DNA of 64,000 nt from Achatina immaculata (GCA_009760885.1 CM019703.1:11486459-11550458); one strand, 5' to 3'; counted from the first letter of the stretch, positions 1-11,917 are shown. Notes: generated by a model not told the origin, from the letters alone. Numbers and translations: made by a program.

Positions 1-16
1 ATGGTGTTTAGCCAAA

Positions 17-281
17 GCAAAGCAAAAGCAAAGGTAACCCTTTCGTGCCTTAGAGGCACATAGGGATATGGTGTTAGTGCCCATATTTTCCTTGACCTGT
101 CAGCACACTAGAGGGTGATATGGTCAGTATCACGCCTGGCTGCCTTTCCTTCCCCAACTCCAGAAGAAGTCGGGTACCCATTTCTACAGCTGGGTGACTG
201 GGGTGCCGCCGGCCGGATTCGAACCCCCGACCTTCGCCATGAGAGACTAGTGCACTAACCACTTCGCCACTCAGACACCCC
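17..281 (-). mobile_element. tRNA-derived SINE A, copy 1
   Basis: On the minus strand the head carries an A box (TGGCGAAGTGGTTAGTGC, plus positions 252-269) and a B box (GGTTCGAATCC, 215-225). The body contains CAGCTGTAGAAATGGGTACC and the tail is (TTTGC)n. A 12-bp target duplication TGTTTAGCCAAA flanks it at 5-16 and 282-293. It sits inside a LINE-a copy, whose uninterrupted counterpart reads the same site at about 20180. Confidence 0.85.
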
Positions 282-870
282 TGTTTAGCCAAAATATCTT
301 TCTAATTGTTCGTAAACATTTAGTCTGGAAAGAATTCAACTTGTTTTCTATGGTTTTGGTGATTTTCCAGCATTCACTTCCATAGAGTAGTACACTTAGA
401 ACATTACTCTTAAATATATGATTTTCATATTTATGCTTAGTTTTTTTTTCCATATATTCTGCAGCATTGCAAAAGCCTGGTTTGCTCTAGTAAGTCTGCT
501 GTTGATGTCCTCTGTGCTGTCTCCATTTTCTACTATTCTGCTGCCAAGGTATACAAATTCGTTGACCTCCTCCACTAACTTGCTATCTACTCTGAGTACA
601 TTTCTGTTGTTCACATTTTGCTTCATTAACTTTGTCTTTCCTACGTTGATCTTTAGTCCTATGTTTTTTGCATTCTGAGTTAGCTTGTTTATTTTATCTT
701 GCATATCTTTGTGACTGCTTGATAATAGACAAATGTCGTCCGCAAAGTCAAGGTCCTCCAGCACTGTGTCAAGAGTCCATTGTAATCCTCTGCGTTTGTC
801 TGATGTTGCCTCCTTCATTAACCAGTCTACTGCCAACGTGTCATATTGACAAAGTGTTATTTCTGTGCTT
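282..870 (-). mobile_element. LINE-a fragment, reverse transcriptase C-terminal part
   Basis: The minus-strand frame from about 850 to 400 has the FADDI catalytic box of non-LTR reverse transcriptases (LDFADDICLLSSSHKDMQ). It then reads VYLGSR and, after a frameshift near 420, LLYGSECWK. It is nearly identical to the copy at 19866-20727. It is broken by SINE A and truncated by the window start. Sequence 870-1015 is a degenerate repeat of about 45 bp. Confidence 0.8.
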
Positions 871-1015
871 GACACTTTTGTCATCTCAGCAAAAACTGTT
901 CGTGCTTTGGGATTCAGCAAACCTGTTATTTTTGCGTTTAACACTTATCATCTCCGCGTGCTTGACGCGTGTCATCTCAACAGAACTCTTATTTTTGTGT
1001 TTGATATTTGACATT

Positions 1016-1055
1016 TCCCTTGCGGAACCCCCATATGCCCTGACCACTTAAGGTT
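1016..1055 (+). mobile_element. LINE-a 3' end scrap
   Basis: About 40 bases match the LINE-a 3' terminus (CTTGCGGAA...CCCATATGCCCTGA), which is also seen reversed at 19870-19910. Confidence 0.45.
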
Positions 1056-1140
1056 CAGAAAGGGGGGGAGGGGCTTGGACCAACGTGGAAACAGAAACTA
1101 AGTGTCCAAGCACAAAGCAAAATGGATTTTAAACATTAAA

Positions 1141-1472
1141 TGACAGGACAAGATCAGGAACGAGGAGGTCTGGGAAAGGGCAGGACAAGAATCTATGAAC
1201 CTACAAATCATGTCTATGAAGTGGAGGTGGACTGGCCACACTCCGAGGAAACCCGACACCAACATAGCAAGACAGGAAATGACATGGAGTCCTCAAGAAA
1301 ACAGAAAACGAGGAAGACCTAGACTTACTTGGAGAAGAGAAATTATGACAGTGCTCGGAGACAAGGGAAGGAAGCAGAGAATAACTCCAAGAACAGAGAT
1401 GACTGGAGAGTCTTTATCCGTGGCCTACGCTCTCAAGAGAGTGAAAGGCGATGATGATGATGATGATGAAAA
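1141..1472 (+). mobile_element. LINE 3' fragment with (GAT)n tail
   Basis: Two overlapping frames read DKIRNEE, LQIMSMKWRWTGHTPRKPDT, and RKRGRPRLTWRREIM. This is the C-terminal region common to many invertebrate LINE ORFs. It ends in a (GAT)n microsatellite at 1450-1470. Frameshifts make it non-functional. Confidence 0.7.
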
Positions 1473-1599
1473 AGCAAAATGGTAGCCTTTTTCCAGATGA
1501 TTTATAACGTTCAAGGAGCTTGTCTTAAACTAAACTTCAGCCCTACAGCGCTCCCCACAATGTTGTAGTCTTTTTTTTTTTTAGTCCTGGACTTGGACT

Positions 1600-1903
1600 A
1601 TAATGAAGAAGGCACCAGCAGACAAACGCAGAGGATTACATTGGTCACTCGACACAGTGCTGGAGGACCTTGACTTTGCCGACGACACTTCTCTACTGTC
1701 TCGCAGGCAAAAAGATATGCAAGATAAAACAAACAAGCTAACTCAGAATGCTAACAATATAGGATTAAAGATCGATGTAGGAAAGACAAAGTTAATGAAG
1801 CAAAATGTGAACAACAGAAATGTACTGAGAGCAGATAACAAGTTAGTGGAGGAGGTCAATGAATTTGTATACCTTGGCAGTAGAGTAGTAGAAAATGGAG
1901 TGT
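1600..1903 (+). mobile_element. LINE-a reverse transcriptase fragment
   Basis: Frame 1603-1905 reads DLDFADDTSLLSRRQKDMQ through VYLGSRVVENG, matching LINE-a at 282-870 on the other strand. The match stops at AAAATGGAG, where the adjoining minisatellite begins, so the array boundary lies within LINE sequence. Confidence 0.75.
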
Positions 1904-3290
1904 AAGAAGAGGGGGCAGTGTAAGAAGGGGGGCAGTGTAAGAACAGGGGGAGTGTAAGAACAGGGGGCAGTGTAAGAACAGGGGGCAGTAGGGGGGATGT
2001 TAAAAGTGGGGGCAGTAGGGGCAGTGTAAGAAGAGGGGGCAGTGTAAGAAGAGGGGGCAGTAGGGGCAGTGTAAAAAGAGGGGGCAGTAGGGGCAGTGTA
2101 AGAAGAGGGGGCAGTGTAAGAAGAGGGGGAAGTGTAAGAAGAGGGGACAGTGTAAGAAGAGGGGACAGTGTAAGAAGAGGAGACAGTGTAAGAAGAGAGG
2201 ACAGTGTAAGAAGAGGGGGCAGTAGGGGGGGAATGTTAAAAGAGGGGGCAGTAGGGGCAGTGTAAGAAGAAGGGGCAGTAGGGGGAATGTAAAAAGAGGG
2301 GGCAGTAGGGGCAGTGTAAGAAGAGGGGGCAGTAGGGGGCAGTAGGGGCAGTGTAAGAAGAGGGGGCAGTAGGGGGGAATGTAAAAAGACGGGGCAGTAG
2401 GGGCAGTGTAAGAAGAGGGGGCAGTAGGGGGAATGTAAAAAGAGGGGGCAGTAGGTGCAGTGTAAGATGAGGGGGCAGTATGGGGGCAGTGTAAGAAGAG
2501 GGGGCAGTGTAAGAAGAGGGGGCAGTGTAAGAAGAGGGGGAAGTATGGGGCAGTGTAAGAAGAAGGGGCAGTGTAAGAAGAGAGGGCAGTATGGGCCAGT
2601 GTAAGAAGAGGGGGCAGTGTAAGAAGAGGGGGCAGTAGTGGGCAGTGTAAGAAGAGGGAGCAGTGTAAGAAGAGGGAGCAGTGTAAGAAGAGGGGGCAGT
2701 AGGTGGCAGTGTAAGAAGAGGGAGCAGTAGGGGGCAGTGTAAGAAGAGGGGGCAGTGTAACAAAAGGGGGCAGTGTAAGAAGAGGGGGCAATGTAAGAAG
2801 AGGGGGCAGTGTAAGAAGAGGGTGCAGTAGGTGGCAGTGTAAGAAGAGGGGGCAGTGTAAGAAGAGGGGGCAGTGTAAGAAGAGGGGGCAGTGTAAGAAG
2901 AGGGGGAAGTATGGGGCAGTGTAAGAAGAAGGGGCAGTGTAAGAAGAGAGGGCAGTATGGGCCAGTGTAAGAAGAGGGGGCAGTGTAAGAAGAGGGGGCA
3001 GTAGTGGGCAGTGTAAGAAGAGGAGCAGTGTAAGAAGAGGGAGCAGTGTAAGAAGAGGGGGCAGTAGGTGGCAGTGTAAGAAGAGGGAGCAGTAGGGGGC
3101 AGTGTAAGAAGAGGGGGCAGTGTAACAAAAGGGGGCAGTGTAAGAAGAGGGGGCAATGTAAGAAGAGGGGGCAGTGTAAGAAGAGGGTGCAGTAGGTGGC
3201 AGTGTAAGAAGAGGGGGCAGTGTAAGAAAAGGGGGCAATGTAAGAAGAGGGTGCAGTGTAAGAAGAGGGGGCAGTAAGGGCAGTAGGGGG
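1897..3290. repeat. Minisatellite, ~18-bp GGGGGCAGTGTAAGAAGA units
   Basis: Units of about 18 bp vary in spacing and G-run length. A higher-order repeat of about 366 bp is visible: the block starting AAGTATGGGG at 2541 recurs at 2907. The minus strand stays open over long stretches only because the units lack stops there; the resulting PPLLTLPPLL pattern is not a protein. Confidence 0.95.
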
Positions 3291-4792
3291 CCAGTATAAG
3301 AAGAGTTGGCAGTAGGAGGCAGTGTAAGAAGAGGGGGCAGTAGGAGGCAATGTAAGAAGAGGGGGCAGTAGGAGGCAGTGTAAGAAGAGTTGGCAGTAGG
3401 AGGCAGTATAAGAAGAGTTGGCAGTAGGAGCCAGTAAAAGAAGAGTTGGCAGTAGGAGCCAGTATAAGAAGAGTTGGCAGTAGGAGCCAGTATAAGAAGA
3501 GGGGCAGTAGGGGGCCAGTATAAGAAGATTGGCAGTAGGAGCCAGTATAAGAAGAGTTGGCAGTAGGAGCCAGTATAAGAAGAGTTGGCAGTAGGAGCCA
3601 GTATAAGAAGAGTTGGCAGTAGGAGGCAGTATAAGAAGAGTTGGCAGTAGGAGGCAGTATAAGAAGAGTTGGCAGTAGGAGCCAGTATAAGAAGAGTTGG
3701 CAGTAGGAGCCAGTATAAGAAGAGTTGGCAGTATGAGGCAGTATAAGAAGAGTTGGCAGTAGGAGGCAGTATAAGAAGAGTTGGCAGTAGGAGGCAGTAT
3801 AAGAAGATGGGGCAGTAGGAGGCAGTGTAAGAAGAGTTGGCAGTAGGAGCAGTATAAGAAGAGTTGGCAGTAGGAGCCAGTAAAAGAAGAGTTGGCAGTA
3901 GGAGCCAGTATAAGAAGAGTTGGCAGTAGGAGCCAGTATAAGAAGAGTTGGCAGTAGGAGGCAGTATAAGAAGAGTTGGCAGTAGGAGGCAGTGTAAGAA
4001 GAGTTGGCAGTAGGAGGCAGTATAAGAAGAGTTGGCAGTAGGAGGCAGTGTAAGAAGAGTTGGCAGTAGGAGGCACTATAAGAAGAGTTGGCAGTAGGAG
4101 GCAGTATAAGAAGAGTTGGCAGTAGGAGCCAGTATAAGAAGAGTTGGCAGTAGGAGGCAGTATAAGAAGAGTTGGCAGTAGGAGGCAGTATAAGAAGATG
4201 GGGCAGTAGGAGGCGTTATAAGAAGAGTTGGCAGTAGGAGGCAGTATAAGAAGATGGGGCAGTAGGAGGCGTTATAAGAAGAGTTGGCAGTAGGAGGCAG
4301 TATAAGAAGATGGGGCAGTAGGAGGCGTTATAAGAAGAGTTGGCAGTAGGAGGCAGTATAAGAATGGGGCAGTAGGAGGCGTTATAAGAAGAGTTGGCAG
4401 TAGGAGGCAGTATAAGAAGAGTTGGCAGTATAAGAAGAGTTGGCAGTAGGAGGCAGTATAAGAAGAGTTGGCAGTAGGAGGCAGTATAAGAAGAGTTGGC
4501 AGTAGGAGGCAGTATAAGAAGAGTTGGCAGCAGGAGGCAGTATAAGAGTTGGCAGTATAAGAGAGTTGGCAGTAGGAGGCAGTATAAGAAGAGTTGGCAG
4601 TATAAGAAGAGTTGGCAGTAGGAGGCAGTATAAGAAGAGTTGGCAGTATAAGAAGAGTTGGCAGTAGGAGGCAGTATAAGAAGAGTTGGCAGTAGGAGGC
4701 AGTATAAGAAGATGGGCCAGTAGGAGGCGGTATAAGAAGAGTTGGCAGTAGGAGGCAGTATAAGAAGAGTTGGCAGTGGGGGGGGGGGGGGG
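3290..4792. repeat. Minisatellite, 28-bp AGAAGAGTTGGCAGTAGGAG units
   Basis: This array is contiguous with the 18-bp array and shares GCAGT and AAGAAGAG modules with it, so the 28-bp unit looks derived from the 18-bp one. It ends in a run of 15 G (4778-4792). The last part of the array belongs to the 1,549-bp tandem duplication. Confidence 0.95.
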
Positions 4793-5439
4793 CGTTGAGG
4801 GGAAAACGAAGCAGTAGACGGAGATAGTAACACCTTCCTTCTTAACACTTTTCAACCTGATATTGAGAAACGTGTGTCCCTTCATGAAACTCATCCATCA
4901 CATTAAATGTTGAGAAAATAATGGCAGTAGGTGAGTTATAGATGTACTCTTTCAAATTATTAAAATGGTTTGCTTGCTGAAGTTTTTAGTTGTGTAATGC
5001 ATATCCTAGTTTAACAGGTAATTACATGGGGGAGGGGGCGTTGAGGATATGGTCTGAGAGAAAAGGGGGCGACAGCCCAAGCAGGACTGGGAAACACTGG
5101 TTTAGAGAGCCGACATACCAAGGAAAGCATTGGCCTCTAACACCATGCCCCTGTAAGGCATGACACAAGTTATCTTTTACCCTATTTATACTTATCTGCC
5201 TACACTTTCAGCGAGCACCCGTGTAGGTAAGCAAAGCAATTAAGAGCTGAGTTTCTCGAGCGAAAAGAGTTTTGTGGTATGGGTTGTTTTTTTTTTTGGT
5301 AATGGATCTGTGAATATGCCAGGATGTATGATGATGATGACAGTGCAATGACACATGGACCGTGGAATCGATATACCAAGCCTTCAGCTCCAATTTCGAC
5401 TTTTCGTTTTACTTTACTGTATTATATGGGGAGGGAGGG

Positions 5440-5775
5440 GAGGAGACGCTCTCCGATTGGGCAATCAGCGACCTATAGCTGATATGCTAGCGTCTGGGTT
5501 AGCGAACTATAGCTGATCAAGACCTTGTCCCACCTCTCTGTTGGTAACCTCCAGAAACAAGCCTAGCCTGGCTAACAGGGCAGGGATCGCCGTAGTCCCC
5601 ATGGTGGTGGAGTCTGCTAAAGAAGCACTGCACACTCCCTGCTTTTTAGCTGTACTTCGGGACTGAAAAAATAGCTGCCATAACCCGCTCCCACGCCGGT
5701 ACGATGCTGTAGCCCAACATCTCCACAGCATCGGCTGCAAAAAGAACACCAGCTCGCAGTTACGGGGAGATAGCA
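5440..5775 (+). mobile_element. SINE-like element B, copy 1
   Basis: About 335 bp, the reverse complement of 8152-8508 and 60372-60713 at moderate identity. Shared landmarks are TGGAGTCTGCTAAAGAAGCA and TAGCCTGGCTAACAGGGCAG. It ends in (ACAAG)n at 5778-5790. Strand is assigned from that presumed 3' tail. No tRNA boxes or ORF conserved between copies were found. Confidence 0.6.
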
Positions 5776-6988
5776 CAAGACAAGACAAGGTTGTATTATG
5801 TTACATTTTTATATCTTTTCGTCTCCACATGAAAGTATCAGCTTTTGCTGTAACTTACACAGTGTAAGAGCTTAATTACCGTGATAGGGTTGAGAAGAAG
5901 CTGTAACTTACACAGTGTAAGAGCTTATTACCGTGATAGTGTTGAGAGGAGGCAGTATAAGAAGAGTTGGCAGTATAAGAAGAGTTGGCAGTAGGAGGCA
6001 GTATAAGAAGAGTTGGCAGTAGGAGGCAGTATAAGAAGAGTTGGCAGTAGGAGGCAGTATAAGAAGAGTTGGCAGCAGGAGGCAGTATAAGAAGAGTTGG
6101 CAGTATAAGAAGAGTTGGCAGTAGGAGGCAGTATAAGAAGAGTTGGCAGTATAAGAAGAGTTGGCAGTAGGAGGCAGTATAAGAAGAGTTGGCAGTATAA
6201 GAAGAGTTGGCAGTAGGAGGCAGTATAAGAAGAGTTGGCAGTAGGAGGCAGTATAAGAAGATGGGCCAGTAGGAGGCGGTATAAGAAGAGTTGGCAGTAG
6301 GAGGCAGTATAAGAAGAGTTGGCAGTGGGGGGGGGGGGGGGCGTTGAGGGGAAAACGAAGCAGTAGACGGAGATAGTAACACCTTCCTTCTTAACACTTT
6401 TCAACCTGATATTGAGAAACGTGTGTCCCTTCATGAAACTCATCCATCACATTAAATGTTGAGAAAATAATGGCAGTAGGTGAGTTATAGATGTACTCTT
6501 TCAAATTATTAAAATGGTTTGCTTGCTGAAGTTTTTAGTTGTGTAATGCATATCCTAGTTTAACAGGTAATTACATGGGGGAGGGGGCGTTGAGGATATG
6601 GTCTGAGAGAAAAGGGGGCGACAGCCCAAGCAGGACTGGGAAACACTGGTTTAGAGAGCCGACATACCAAGGAAAGCATTGGCCTCTAACACCATGCCCC
6701 TGTAAGGCATGACACAAGTTATCTTTTACCCTATTTATACTTATCTGCCTACACTTTCAGCGAGCACCCGTGTAGGTAAGCAAAGCAATTAAGAGCTGAG
6801 TTTCTCGAGCGAAAAGAGTTTTGTGGTATGGGTTGTTTTTTTTTTTGGTAATGGATCTGTGAATATGCCAGGATGTATGATGATGATGACAGTGCAATGA
6901 CACATGGACCGTGGAATCGATATACCAAGCCTTCAGCTCCAATTTCGACTTTTCGTTTTACTTTACTGTATTATATGGGGAGGGAGGG

Positions 6989-7324
6989 GAGGAGACGCTC
7001 TCCGATTGGGCAATCAGCGACCTATAGCTGATATGCTAGCGTCTGGGTTAGCGAACTATAGCTGATCAAGACCTTGTCCCACCTCTCTGTTGGTAACCTC
7101 CAGAAACAAGCCTAGCCTGGCTAACAGGGCAGGGATCGCCGTAGTCCCCATGGTGGTGGAGTCTGCTAAAGAAGCACTGCACACTCCCTGCTTTTTAGCT
7201 GTACTTCGGGACTGAAAAAATAGCTGCCATAACCCGCTCCCACGCCGGTACGATGCTGTAGCCCAACATCTCCACAGCATCGGCTGCAAAAAGAACACCA
7301 GCTCGCAGTTACGGGGAGATAGCA
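6989..7324 (+). mobile_element. SINE-like element B, copy 2 (inside the tandem duplicate)
   Basis: Identical to copy 1 at offset 1,549. It arose by the tandem duplication, not by a separate transposition. Confidence 0.6.
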
Positions 7325-7391
7325 CAAGACAAGACAAGGTTGTATTATGTTACATTTTTATATCTTTTCGTCTCCACATGAAAGTATCAGC

Positions 7392-8135
7392 TTTTGCTGT
7401 AACTTACACAGTGTAAGAGCTTAATTACCGTGATAGGGTTGAGAAGAAGCTGTAACTTACACAGTGTAAGAGCTTATTACCGTGATAGTGTTGAGAGGAA
7501 GCTGTAGCTTACACAGTGTAAGAGCTTAATTACCGTGATAGTGTTGAGAAGAAGCTGTAACTTACACAGTGTAAGAGCTTAATTACCGTGATAGGGTTGA
7601 GAAGAAGCTGTAACTTACACAGTGTAAGAGCTTAATTACTGTGATAGGGTTGAGAAGAAGCTGTAACTTACACAGTGTAAGAGCTTATTACCGTGATAGT
7701 GTTGAGAGGAAGCTGTAGCTTACACAGTGTAAGAGCTTAATTACCGTGATAGTGTTGAGAAGAAGCTGTAACTTACACAGTGTAAGAGCTTAATTACCGT
7801 GATAGGGTTGATAAGAAGCTGTAACTTACACAGTGTAAGAGCTTAATTACCGTGATAGGGTTGAGAAGAAGCTGTAGCTTACACAGTGTAAGAGCTTAAT
7901 TACCGTGACAGGGTTGAGAAGAAGCTGTAGCTTACACAGTGTAAGAGCTTAATTACCATGACAGGGTTGAGAAGAAGCTGTAGCTTACACAGTGTAAGAG
8001 TTTAATTACCGAGACAGGGTTGAGAAGAAGCTGTAGCTTACACAGTGTAAGAGCTTAATTACCGTGATAGGGTTGAGAAGAAGCTGTAGCTTACAGTGTA
8101 AGAGCTTAATTACCATGATAGGCTACAGAAGAGGA
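7392..8135. repeat. 53-bp tandem array with a palindromic core
   Basis: About 14 units of 50-53 bp (GAAGAAGCTGTAACTTACAC...). Every unit carries the palindrome CTTACACAGTGTAAG, the last with a shortened arm. Two further units at 5838-5947 precede the minisatellite part of the duplicated block. Substitutions are few (TAACTT/TAGCTT, GTGATAG/GTGACAG). Confidence 0.95.
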
Positions 8136-8151
8136 CACACGAAAAAAATTA

Positions 8152-8508
8152 CCATTTCTTCTTCTTCAGTGTCTGTGGAACTGCGAGCTGGTGTAATTTG
8201 CAGCCAATGCCTTGGAGATGTTCAGGCACTGCATCATGTCGGATTAGGAGCGGGTTGTGGCCACTATTTTTTTTTCAGTTCCGGAGTCCAGCTAAAGAAA
8301 AAAGCAGGGGGTGTGCAATACTTCTTTAGCTGACTCCACCACCATGAGGACTATGGCGATCCCTGCCCCGTTAGCCAGACTAGGCTTGTTACTGGGGGGT
8401 ACCAGCGGAGAGGTGGGACAGGGTCTTGGTCAGCTACGGTTCGCCAACCCTGACGCCGATGTGTCAGCTATGAGTCGCTGACTGCCTGAACGGACATCGT
8501 CTTCGAAC
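8152..8508 (-). mobile_element. SINE-like element B, copy 3, with target duplication
   Basis: Opposite orientation to copies 1 and 2. A (CTT)n run at its left edge would be the reverse of an (AAG)n tail. Imperfect direct repeats CGAAAAAAATTAC (about 8143) and CGAAAAATTAC (about 8510) flank it and look like a target-site duplication. Confidence 0.65.
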
Positions 8509-10679
8509 TCGAAAAATTACGATAATGAAATTAAGAGATGATGATGATGATGATAGCCATAACAGAACACATAAAAGTATTTGTTTACTTACTCGAACAA
8601 GCAAGGTTAGCCGCGGCAAGACCTCTGACTTCAGTCTTCATACTTTCTTCACCATCCACTGTTTGTCATCCACACAATCCACATATGACAAATCTCGGTT
8701 CTGGCTGTCACTGAGTCAGTCTCGATGCATGTGACCTCTCACACACCTACGCTCTGGCCTAGAGTTATATTCAACAAAGAACTTATAACGCTGCCGACTT
8801 GTCTTTACTTACAAACACTTGTCTAGTTACAAGAAAGGACTGTTCATCACAGGAGAGACACAAGGTCAGCCAGTGAACTTAAAAGAACAAGTACGAACAC
8901 CTTGCCGGCTACGTAACTTACGAACGGTGAGAAATACCTCGATTCGTTGAAATCGATAAGCTCACACAGCCATACCATGTCACACACCGACGCAAAATGA
9001 AGATTTCCGCGGATTTCAAACGTTACTCAAACGACACGACTTCTTCCTGCTCCACTACAGGCGAGACGGTACGTAGCTCAACTTCTACGCATTCTTCTCG
9101 ACTTGACGTGTCTGGGCGACCGGCACAGAGCAGCAGGCCCCCATCAGCCTTTCTTCTCCCTGCGTGTCAGCCACAAAAACGGGACGTCCTTCGCTTAGTC
9201 ACACAAAACGGGGCATACCTGAGACGGAAAGTAGTTTGGTTGGACGTGCTGGGGTTCTTGTCTCCGCGGTTTTTTTTTTTTATATACTGCGTTCTGCCAG
9301 TTGAATATGAGAGGGAAATAATAAACTACTAAACATTTTGAGCACTGTCTCTTTGCTATCTGATGCATATTTGCTTTGCGCAAGAAAGCTTACAGATAAA
9401 TGCACCATTCTGAAGATTAAAGTTCAAAACTAATACGAAGGAAAGGAACTATCCAAATGCTGTGAGTGAACACGCTCAGCGCAAAGACAAAGCAAAAATT
9501 ACAGCGTTATTTAGACAGAAAAATCAAAGTAATTTATAGTGCATAATATATCATAAAAAAAAACAGAAAAGGGATGTGGACTGGCTGCTGATCATGTTTT
9601 AAGAAAAAAAAAAGAATCTGGAGACGACTGCGGGCTTTGCCATGTCAACAGGGATCGGTGTCCGATGTGACCAACACTCTCGAACGCAGACGAAGAAGAA
9701 GAAGAAGAATTTTAAAAATAACATGTGCCCCGGACTTCTTTTCATGCGACAAAACAGCTGAGGACTCCTCATTTTAAAAAAAATGAATAAATAGAGCCAA
9801 GGTAATGTCATGTTTCTTTTTTAATCGAATGGATCAATTTTCTGATATGTGGACCAAAAAAACATCCTCCCGTGAACTCCCTCTATGTTGGGGGGGGGGG
9901 GGGGTCTATGGACCCTAGATTAAGAACATTAATATAAATAAATTAGAACAAAAAGTGTGGAAGGCCGGTCTGATTTTTTTTTAAAATTTCATGTTACCCA
10001 CACAATATTTAAAAAGTGGAATTTTTTTTTCCTTTGTTAACAAATCTGCCTAGAATGTTTCAAAACATGAGCAGCAAGAAAGAAAGAAAGACATTTTAAA
10101 TCATTATTTTAAATGATTTCATCATTTATCCAAAAAAAAATCATTTATTTTTAAATATCAGCAAGTGATAGTTTTTCTAAGTTTTTCATAATTTTTTTCA
10201 TAAATGTTTTAATAAAAAGTTTTTCATAAATGATCATCTGGTACAACTTCAGCAAATTTGGGGGGGGGGGGGGGGGAACGGCTTACGCGTGAAAACTGCG
10301 CATTAACAATTTAATCGGCTTTTCTCACAGCAATAAAATATAACGAATGGACACTAGTATAAAACATGTTTCAGTTACATCTTCCAATTCTGGGAGCGTG
10401 TTCCTACTCTGTCATTGTCTGCACGGGGGGAGGGGGGGGGGGACGGACCAGCTCAAGTACGGGACCGGACCCGCGGAAGAAAAAGAGAAAAATCGACAAT
10501 TGCGGCTTACAATGCTCACTTGCGCCGTCGCGATTTTTTCTTTCCATTTTGTTACATGTTAACGCTGAGACCGTGCGCTATCGATTTCCAATCGAAGAGA
10601 CTTGTCTTCCTCTAGGCTGTAAAGAAACGTGAACAAATCACTAGAAAAGAAAATAACTGCATTTAAAATGAAATGTTAT
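8509..10679. other. No gene recognised
   Basis: This is A/T-rich sequence with a (GAT)n scrap at 8538-8552, poly-G runs at 9889-9903, 10260-10276 and about 10424-10441, and short ORFs without family motifs. I see no RNA gene. Confidence 0.5.
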
Positions 10680-10995
10680 AGAGTGGCACTCAGAATATGA
10701 TGGACAGAAAGAAAATCAAATAAAGAGATATTAACAAGCTGTCGTAAAAAAACTGGCTTGTAAATGCCATTAAAGTTAGAAAAATGAGACACTTTGGCCA
10801 CATCAAGAGACATAAAGGTTTGGAGAGACTGATAGCAGTGGACACAGTGCCCTGCAAAAGAGAAAAGAGGCAAGCTCGCCACAGATGGACTCAGGACATC
10901 ACGGAAAGTCTGAATGTCATTGCAAGATCCTGGTCAACTTGCTCAAGATGCACTGCATTCAGGGAATCATTGAGAAGGACAACTTTCTAGAAAGG
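10680..10995 (+). mobile_element. LINE 3' fragment
   Basis: Frame 10784-10990 reads MRHFGHIKRHKGLERLI, then RRWTQDI-like RHRWTQDITESLN and ARSWSTCSR. This is the usual C-terminal end of several invertebrate LINE ORFs. It is 5'-truncated. Confidence 0.65.
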
Positions 10996-11077
10996 ACACG
11001 TCACATGACAGGTACAAAAATTCATCCCCTACCATAATAAAACTTTTGTTTTCATCCCCTCGGGGTCCCTCAAAGCC

Positions 11078-11335
11078 TCCGGGCCCACACTTAAAACAGG
11101 GAAAACCCTCCGGGCCCACACTTAAAACAGGTAAAACTCTCCGGGCCCACACTTAAAACCGGGAAAACCCTCCGGGCCCACACTTAAAACAGGGAAAAAC
11201 CTCCGGGCCCACACTTAAAATAGCTAAAACCCTTCGGGCACATACTTAAAACAGGGAAAACCCTCCAGGCCCACACTTAAGACAGGTAAAACCCTCCAAG
11301 CCCACACTTAAAACAGGGAAAACCCTCTGGGTCCC
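11078..11335. repeat. 31-bp tandem array (CCTCCGGGCCCACACTTAAA)
   Basis: About eight to nine units end in ACAGGGAAAAC; the central GGGCCC palindrome is mostly kept. A single diverged copy of the motif lies at about 46866-46905, so the unit derives from a dispersed sequence. Confidence 0.9.
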
Positions 11336-11384
11336 CAATCAGTGCACTGGCTGGACTACCCTTTCTGTGGCCCTGCACATAAAC

Positions 11385-11584
11385 CAGTGGTTCTCAGAGT
11401 ATAGTTTTATCATTATCAGGTGGTCCGCGTTACGTTTCATTTGGTTATTATGTGCCATGTACTGAATGTAAACAATTAAGGGTTTATAATACTGAGATAC
11501 TGCACATAAGCTGGTTACCCGCTGATTATACTCTTATGTTTTGGGGAAAGTGACCTTTGGATGCGGAAAGGTTGAGAACCACTG
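11385..11584. mobile_element. hAT-type MITE
   Basis: A 200-bp segment has inverted ends CAGTGGTTCTCA and TGAGAACCACTG, the signature of a widespread group of non-autonomous hAT elements. The flanking 8-mers do not match, so the target duplication has decayed or the ends are misplaced. Confidence 0.6.
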
Positions 11585-11917
11585 GTAGAAGTAATACAGT
11601 CCAAAAAAAAAAACACAAGTGATACATCACACCTGGGCTCTGTGTTATGGGTCAAATCAACCTCCGCCCTCCCTGATCTTGCTCCCCTGAGAGTTTTTAA
11701 CTGTTCTGTCACAGAGTTGTGCTAGGTTCTTGACACCTCAAGTACAAGTTCTTGCTTACAGTTCCAGGCTACGCTGAGCCCCCACCCCCCCCCCCCCCAC
11801 CCCCCAAAACCAACACTTGTATGCTCCAACCAGAGCTCACTCATCTTATCTACCATTTGAACGCTGGACCGTGGAAAGCTAGTTCGGGCCCAGGAGTCAC
11901 TTACTATCGGACCCCCT
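11585..11917. other. No gene recognised
   Basis: Holds a C-rich run at 11781-11805 and nothing else recognisable before the LINE-h 3' end. Confidence 0.4.

Larger units (their letters stand above)
4404..7496. repeat. Tandem duplication with 1,549-bp period
   Basis: The blocks about 4404-5947 and 5948-7496 correspond at an offset of 1,549. The unique part (4793-5890 versus 6342-7439) reads as identical, including a 15-G run; the minisatellite part differs by two tiny indels. Each copy carries minisatellite, about 640 bp without similarity elsewhere, element B and two units of the 53-bp array. The high identity means a very recent duplication or an assembly duplicate. Confidence 0.93.

Noticed and set aside
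1743..4076. 777-codon minus-strand ORF rich in Pro, Leu, Tyr, Ser, Thr
   Set aside because: It lies wholly within minisatellite arrays plus antisense LINE sequence. Other frames are open too, unit lengths vary and no domain is present.
5507..5788. 93-codon minus-strand ORF, repeated at 7056-7337
   Set aside because: It is translation of element B; the frame is not kept in the copies at 8152 and 60372.
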